From DATGQT01 sp033720695 (GTDB taxonomy: Bacteria > Bacteroidota > Rhodothermia > Rhodothermales > Rubricoccaceae): DNA of 19,429 nucleotides. Every line of letters begins with the position of its first letter. Within the stretch, counting starts at the first letter, position 1. The notes below the pieces were generated by a model that did not search any database, was not told where the DNA came from, and saw only the letters and a list, made by a program, of their open reading frames with translations. The DNA lies in the NCBI GenBank assembly GCA_033720695.1, contig JAWWCA010000044.1:1-19429 (forward strand), read 5' to 3'. A program made the position numbers and the translations under genes. Below, piece after piece: positions 14,895 through 19,429 of this stretch.

Positions 14895-15362
14895 CTACTT
14901 CGTTTTCACGGGGGGCGCTTCCACCTCGCCCGCGGTCCAGCCACCGCCCACGAGGGGCGTGCCGCCGTCGAGGGCGCCGTCGGCGGCGTGCAGCGCGGAC
15001 CGGAGGGCCTGCTCGGTCAGCGCCCACGTGGTCTGGACGAACGGCGTGGCGGTGAGCCACACGCTCAGGGCGGCGGCCGCGACGAGCGCCCCCTTCAGGC
15101 GCTCGCGCGCGAGCACGGCCGCGGCCTCGGGGCAGTCCTGCGTGAGCACGGTGCCGTCGGCGCGGCGGTAGAAGCGGACGCAGCGCCGCCCCTCGGTCGC
15201 CTCGACGAGGGCGAGGGCCTCGGCCGCCGGCAGCGCCGAGAGGTTGTAGACGTGGAGGTCGCAGGCGGCGCAGTGGCGCACGCGGTCGTCGCCGCGCATC
15301 GCCTCCCAGCCGGCGGCGCAGGGGCGCGCGACGCGGATCGTGTCGAGCGGGTGGAGAGGCAT
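14895..15362 (-). CDS. Cysteine-rich small membrane protein of unknown function
   Basis: This 155-residue protein starts at ATG 15362 (MPLHPLDTIRVARPC). Its N-terminal cytoplasmic part holds five cysteines: Cys15, Cys31 and Cys34 in HCAAC, Cys61 and Cys77. The sequence DDRVRHCAACDLHVYNLS is followed by RRCVRFYRRADGTVLTQDC. I recall this pattern from uncharacterised proteins of several phyla, so it is probably a conserved metal- or redox-binding domain, but it has no function I can name. One hydrophobic helix follows at about 91-110, and the last 45 residues would lie outside. It sits 67 bases downstream of typA on the same strand. An in-frame GTG start a few codons further upstream is possible but adds only MPSPAPLA. 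Confidence 0.72.
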   Translation of the reverse strand: MPLHPLDTIRVARPCAAGWEAMRGDDRVRHCAACDLHVYNLSALPAAEALALVEATEGRRCVRFYRRADGTVLTQDCPEAAAVLARERLKGALVAAAALSVWLTATPFVQTTWALTEQALRSALHAADGALDGGTPLVGGGWTAGEVEAPPVKTK

Positions 15363-15392
15363 CGCGAGGGGAGCGGGGGAGGGCAAGACAAC

Positions 15393-15405
15393 GGGCCACC
15401 GGCCC
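15393..15405 (-). terminator. Weak hairpin after typA
   Basis: Read on the minus strand, GGGCC-GGT-GGCCC is followed by GTTGTCTTG, a mildly T-rich stretch. It lies between the typA stop and the start of the cysteine-rich protein gene. The stem is only 5 bp, so it may reduce but probably does not fully stop transcription into the next gene. Confidence 0.3.
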
Positions 15406-15429
15406 CGATGCGTGCCCTGGCCGGAGCCC

Positions 15430-17262
<1,833 letters not shown>

Positions 17263-17285
17263 GGGGGCGGCGTCTGGAAAACACG

Positions 17286-17313
17286 GTAGGGGCACAGCGC
17301 GCCGTGCCCCTAC
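17286..17313. repeat. Perfect 10-bp inverted repeat (REP-like palindrome) in the typA leader
   Basis: GTAGGGGCAC (17286-17295) and GTGCCCCTAC (17304-17313) are perfect reverse complements around AGCGCGCC, so nearly the whole 28 bases form a hairpin. Palindromes of the type GTAGGGGCxx...xxGCCCCTAC occur as dispersed REP/MITE-like repeats in many bacteria. Only one copy is in this window. It sits between 24 and 51 bases upstream of the typA start. Confidence 0.65.
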
Positions 17314-17322
17314 GGGAGACCC

Positions 17323-17330
17323 CGAAGCTA
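17323..17330 (-). promoter_or_regulatory. Possible -7 element for typA
   Basis: On the minus strand TAGCTTCG matches TAnnTTTG with one deviation, 61 bases before the typA ATG. No TTG lies 20 bases upstream. If used, the transcript would begin almost directly at the inverted repeat 17286-17313, giving the mRNA a 5'-terminal hairpin. Confidence 0.33.
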
Positions 17331-17445
17331 GGGAGGGGGCTCCGCCGGAGGGGCGAAGAACGCGGGGAATCCGGCTCCCCAAGCCGGTGCAGCGGGCCCG
17401 ATGTCGGTGCAGATGGTGCCCGCGAAGGGGGGCGGAGTCGGCCCG

Positions 17446-17453
17446 TATATTGG
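17446..17453 (+). promoter_or_regulatory. Possible -7 element for recJ
   Basis: TATATTGG matches TAnnTTTG with one deviation and stands out as the most AT-rich patch in this intergenic region. It lies 40 bases before the recJ ATG at 17493. No clear -33 TTG is seen. Confidence 0.35.
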
Positions 17454-17492
17454 CGGCCATGCCGGCGCGGCCGCCGCCGGCCCCGCCGCCCC

Positions 17493-19259
17493 ATGGAGAC
17501 TGCTACCGACGCCGCGTTCCGCTGGACCCTCCGCCCCGTGCCCGACGAGGCGCAGGTCGCGGCGCTCAGCGCGTCGCTCAACCAGCTGCCGGCGCCGCTC
17601 GCGCGCGCCCTCGTCGTCCGCGGCGTCGGAGGCTTCGAGGCGGCGCGGCGCTTCTTCCGCGCCGGCCTCGACGGGCTCCACGACCCGTTCCTCATGCGGG
17701 ACATGGACCGGGCCGCCGAGCGGCTCGCGCAGGCCATCGAGACGGGCGAGCGCGTCCTCGTCTACGGCGACTACGACGTAGACGGGACGACGTCGACGGC
17801 GCTGATGACGCTGTTCCTCCGCGCCCACGGCGTCGAGGCCGACTTCTTCGTCCCGAACCGGTTCGAGCACGGGTACGGGCTGGGCGAGGCGGGCTTCGAG
17901 CGGGCCGTCGCCCTCGGCGCCACGCTCGTCGTCGCGCTCGACTGCGGGATCACGGCCATTGAGGAGGCGGCGCGCGCGCGGGAGATGGGGCTCGACCTCG
18001 TCATCTGCGACCACCACGAGCCCGGCGAGGTGCTGCCCGAGGCCGTCGCCGTGCTCGACCCCAAGCGGCCCGACTGCCCCTACCCCTTCGACGGGCTCTC
18101 CGGCTGCGGCGTCGGGTTCAAGCTCATCCAGGCCACGCTCCACCGCCTCGGCCGCCCGGCCGAGGCCGCCTGGTCCTACCTCGACCTCGTCGCCGTCTCG
18201 ACGGCGAGCGACATCGTGCCGGTGGTGGACGAGAACCGGATCCTCATGCGCGAGGGGCTCCGGCAGCTCTGCCGCGGGCGGCGCCCCGGCCTCGCGATGC
18301 TGGCCGCGCGCGCGGGCGTGGACCTCGCCACCTGCACGGCGTCCCGGATCGTGTTCAACCTCGGGCCCCGCATCAACGCCGCCGGCCGCCTCGACGACGC
18401 CTCCCTCGCCGTCGACCTCCTCCTGACCGACGACGTGGCGGAGGCCGCCCGCCTCGCCGACCGGATCGAGGCGCTCAACGAGCGGCGCCGCGCGCTCGAC
18501 CACCAGACGCGCGACGAGGCGCTCCGCCAGGCCGAGGCGTTCATGGCGGCCGACCCCCTCGCGCTCGTCCTCCACGACCCCGGCTGGCACCCCGGCGTCA
18601 TCGGGATCACGGCCAGCCGCGTGGCCGAGCGCTTCCACCGGCCCGCCGTCCTCCTCACCGCCGGCGAGGACGGCCTCGCCAAGGGCTCGGCCCGCTCTGT
18701 TAAAGGGATCTCGATCTACCAGGCGCTCGCGTCCTGCCCCGAGGGTCTCCTCGTCCGTTTCGGCGGCCACGACTTCGCCGCCGGCCTCGCCCTCCCGGTC
18801 GAGGACATCCCCGCGCTCCGCGAGCACCTCAACGCCGCCGTCGCCGAGGCCGTCGCCGACCCCGGCGTTCTCACGCCCGAACTCGAGATCGACGCCCACC
18901 TCGCCCTCACCGACATCGACGACCGGTTCTGGAGGGTGCTCAGCCAGTTCGGCCCCTACGGGCCCGACAACCCCCACCCGCTCTTCTGGGGGCGCGACCT
19001 CCGCGTCGTCGGCTCGCCCACGACGGTGGGCGCCGACGGCCGCCACCTCAAGCTCCGCGTGGCCCAGCGCGGCGGCGGCGCGCCGTTCTCGGTCATCGGG
19101 TTCGGGCTCGGCGACCGCCTCGGCGTCGCGCTGAAGAGCGTGCGCCGGGGTCGGCCTCTGGAGCTGGCGTTCTGCGTGGAGGAGAACCACTGGAACGGTC
19201 GGACGAGCCTCCAGCTCCGCGCCAAGGACGTTCGCCTCCAGGACGACGACGAGCTCTAG
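17493..19259 (+). CDS. recJ: Single-stranded-DNA-specific exonuclease RecJ
   Basis: This 588-residue 5'-3' single-strand exonuclease is used in RecF-pathway recombination, mismatch and base-excision repair. The DHH phosphoesterase core is complete: VYGDYDVDGTT with Asp93, Asp95 and Asp97, DCGI at 150-153, and CDHHEPGE with Asp173-His174-His175, all metal ligands. GPRINAAGRLDD comes next. The DHHA1 domain has WHPGVIGITASRVAERF and the RNA/DNA-binding GGHDFAAG (424-431). A C-terminal OB-like domain includes PYGPDNPHPLFWGRDL. ATG 17493 (METATDAAFRWTLRP) gives the normal family length of about 570-590. The frame remains open upstream but into non-coding sequence. It diverges from typA. Confidence 0.96.
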   Translation: METATDAAFRWTLRPVPDEAQVAALSASLNQLPAPLARALVVRGVGGFEAARRFFRAGLDGLHDPFLMRDMDRAAERLAQAIETGERVLVYGDYDVDGTTSTALMTLFLRAHGVEADFFVPNRFEHGYGLGEAGFERAVALGATLVVALDCGITAIEEAARAREMGLDLVICDHHEPGEVLPEAVAVLDPKRPDCPYPFDGLSGCGVGFKLIQATLHRLGRPAEAAWSYLDLVAVSTASDIVPVVDENRILMREGLRQLCRGRRPGLAMLAARAGVDLATCTASRIVFNLGPRINAAGRLDDASLAVDLLLTDDVAEAARLADRIEALNERRRALDHQTRDEALRQAEAFMAADPLALVLHDPGWHPGVIGITASRVAERFHRPAVLLTAGEDGLAKGSARSVKGISIYQALASCPEGLLVRFGGHDFAAGLALPVEDIPALREHLNAAVAEAVADPGVLTPELEIDAHLALTDIDDRFWRVLSQFGPYGPDNPHPLFWGRDLRVVGSPTTVGADGRHLKLRVAQRGGGAPFSVIGFGLGDRLGVALKSVRRGRPLELAFCVEENHWNGRTSLQLRAKDVRLQDDDEL

Positions 19260-19261
19260 GC

Positions 19262-19275
19262 GGCGCGGTCGCGCC
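19262..19275 (+). terminator. Short GC hairpin just after recJ
   Basis: GGCGCG-GT-CGCGCC directly follows the recJ stop codon. The loop is tight and no T-run follows, so it is only a weak terminator candidate. Confidence 0.3.
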
Positions 19276-19306
19276 CGGGGCGATCAGCGTTCGTCGGAAA
19301 CCCGAT

Positions 19307-19336
19307 GGGACCGGGGCGTAGAACGGCCCCGGACCC
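19307..19336. other. Inverted repeat before the last gene
   Basis: GGGACCGGGGC (19307-19317) and GCCCCGGACCC (19326-19336) are complementary except for one A-A mismatch and enclose GTAGAACG. It lies 16 bases before the start of the next gene, so it could be a recJ terminator or a leader hairpin that affects translation of the downstream gene. Confidence 0.45.
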
Positions 19337-19352
19337 GCCGTCCCGTTGCTCC

Positions 19353-19429
19353 ATGGCCCTCTCTGATCGCCTCCGCGAGGCCCGCCACGCGCACTTCGTC
19401 GGGCGGGAGGGCGAGGTGCAGCGGTTCAC
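19353..19429 (+). CDS. 5' fragment of a probable AAA+ ATPase or ATPase-linked regulator (3' truncated)
   Basis: Only the first 25 codons are present: MALSDRLREARHAHFVGREG followed by EVQRF. The FVGREGE box a short way from the start is typical of proteins with an N-terminal AAA+/STAND ATPase domain, where it precedes the Walker A loop by about 20 residues. That loop would fall just beyond the window. ATG 19353 is the first start after the hairpin at 19307-19336. The family guess rests on one short motif. Confidence 0.5.
   Translation, partial: MALSDRLREARHAHFVGREGEVQRF

Overview
This is a very GC-rich, gene-dense stretch of what looks like a chromosome from a Rhodothermota/Bacteroidota-type bacterium, possibly a Rubricoccus/Rubrivirga/Salinibacter relative. 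Three observations point that way. A large secreted protein (7348-9999) ends in a type IX secretion (T9SS) sorting domain. Two intergenic regions carry a TTG-N20-TAnnTTTG-like promoter, the Bacteroidota form. Almost no start codon has a Shine-Dalgarno sequence. The lineage is inferred from these signals, not from any marker gene.

Left part, all on the + strand (1-9999). It opens with the 3' end of a D-Ala-D-Ala-ligase-like ATP-grasp gene. Two tandem, clearly paralogous membrane sensor histidine kinases follow (561-2087, 2233-3729), with no response regulator beside them. Next comes a small zinc-ribbon gene translationally coupled to a lysine 2,3-aminomutase-family radical SAM enzyme (3790-5240). 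Then there is a renalase-like FAD oxidoreductase, a DUF5872-type protein with two C-terminal SAP/Rho-N-like repeats, and the secreted Asp-box beta-propeller protein with the T9SS tag. A strong hairpin at 10020-10061 closes this block.

Middle part (10161-14859). A radical SAM protein with a SPASM-like C-terminal cysteine cluster converges on, and overlaps by 10 bp, a minus-strand biotin carboxylase (accC-like). That gene diverges from a DnaJ/CbpA-type co-chaperone. The co-chaperone in turn converges on, and overlaps by 4 bp, an unidentified 356-residue protein.

Right part (13789-19429). On the minus strand, typA/bipA, a cysteine-rich one-helix membrane protein and the 356-residue protein lie in the same direction with short gaps. 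typA diverges from recJ. A perfect 10-bp inverted repeat, of a type seen as dispersed REP-like palindromes, sits in the typA leader. After recJ the window ends 77 bases into a gene whose start resembles the N-terminus of AAA+ ATPases.

Most genes are housekeeping or stand-alone. I see no defence island, prophage, insertion sequence, CRISPR array, tRNA or rRNA. The items most worth a second look are the aminomutase, which lacks the lysine-specificity aspartate and the zinc cysteines; the orphan tandem kinases; the typA leader palindrome; and the three poorly characterised proteins (DUF5872 type, orphan radical SAM, Cys-rich membrane protein). No stretch longer than 300 bases lacks a gene.
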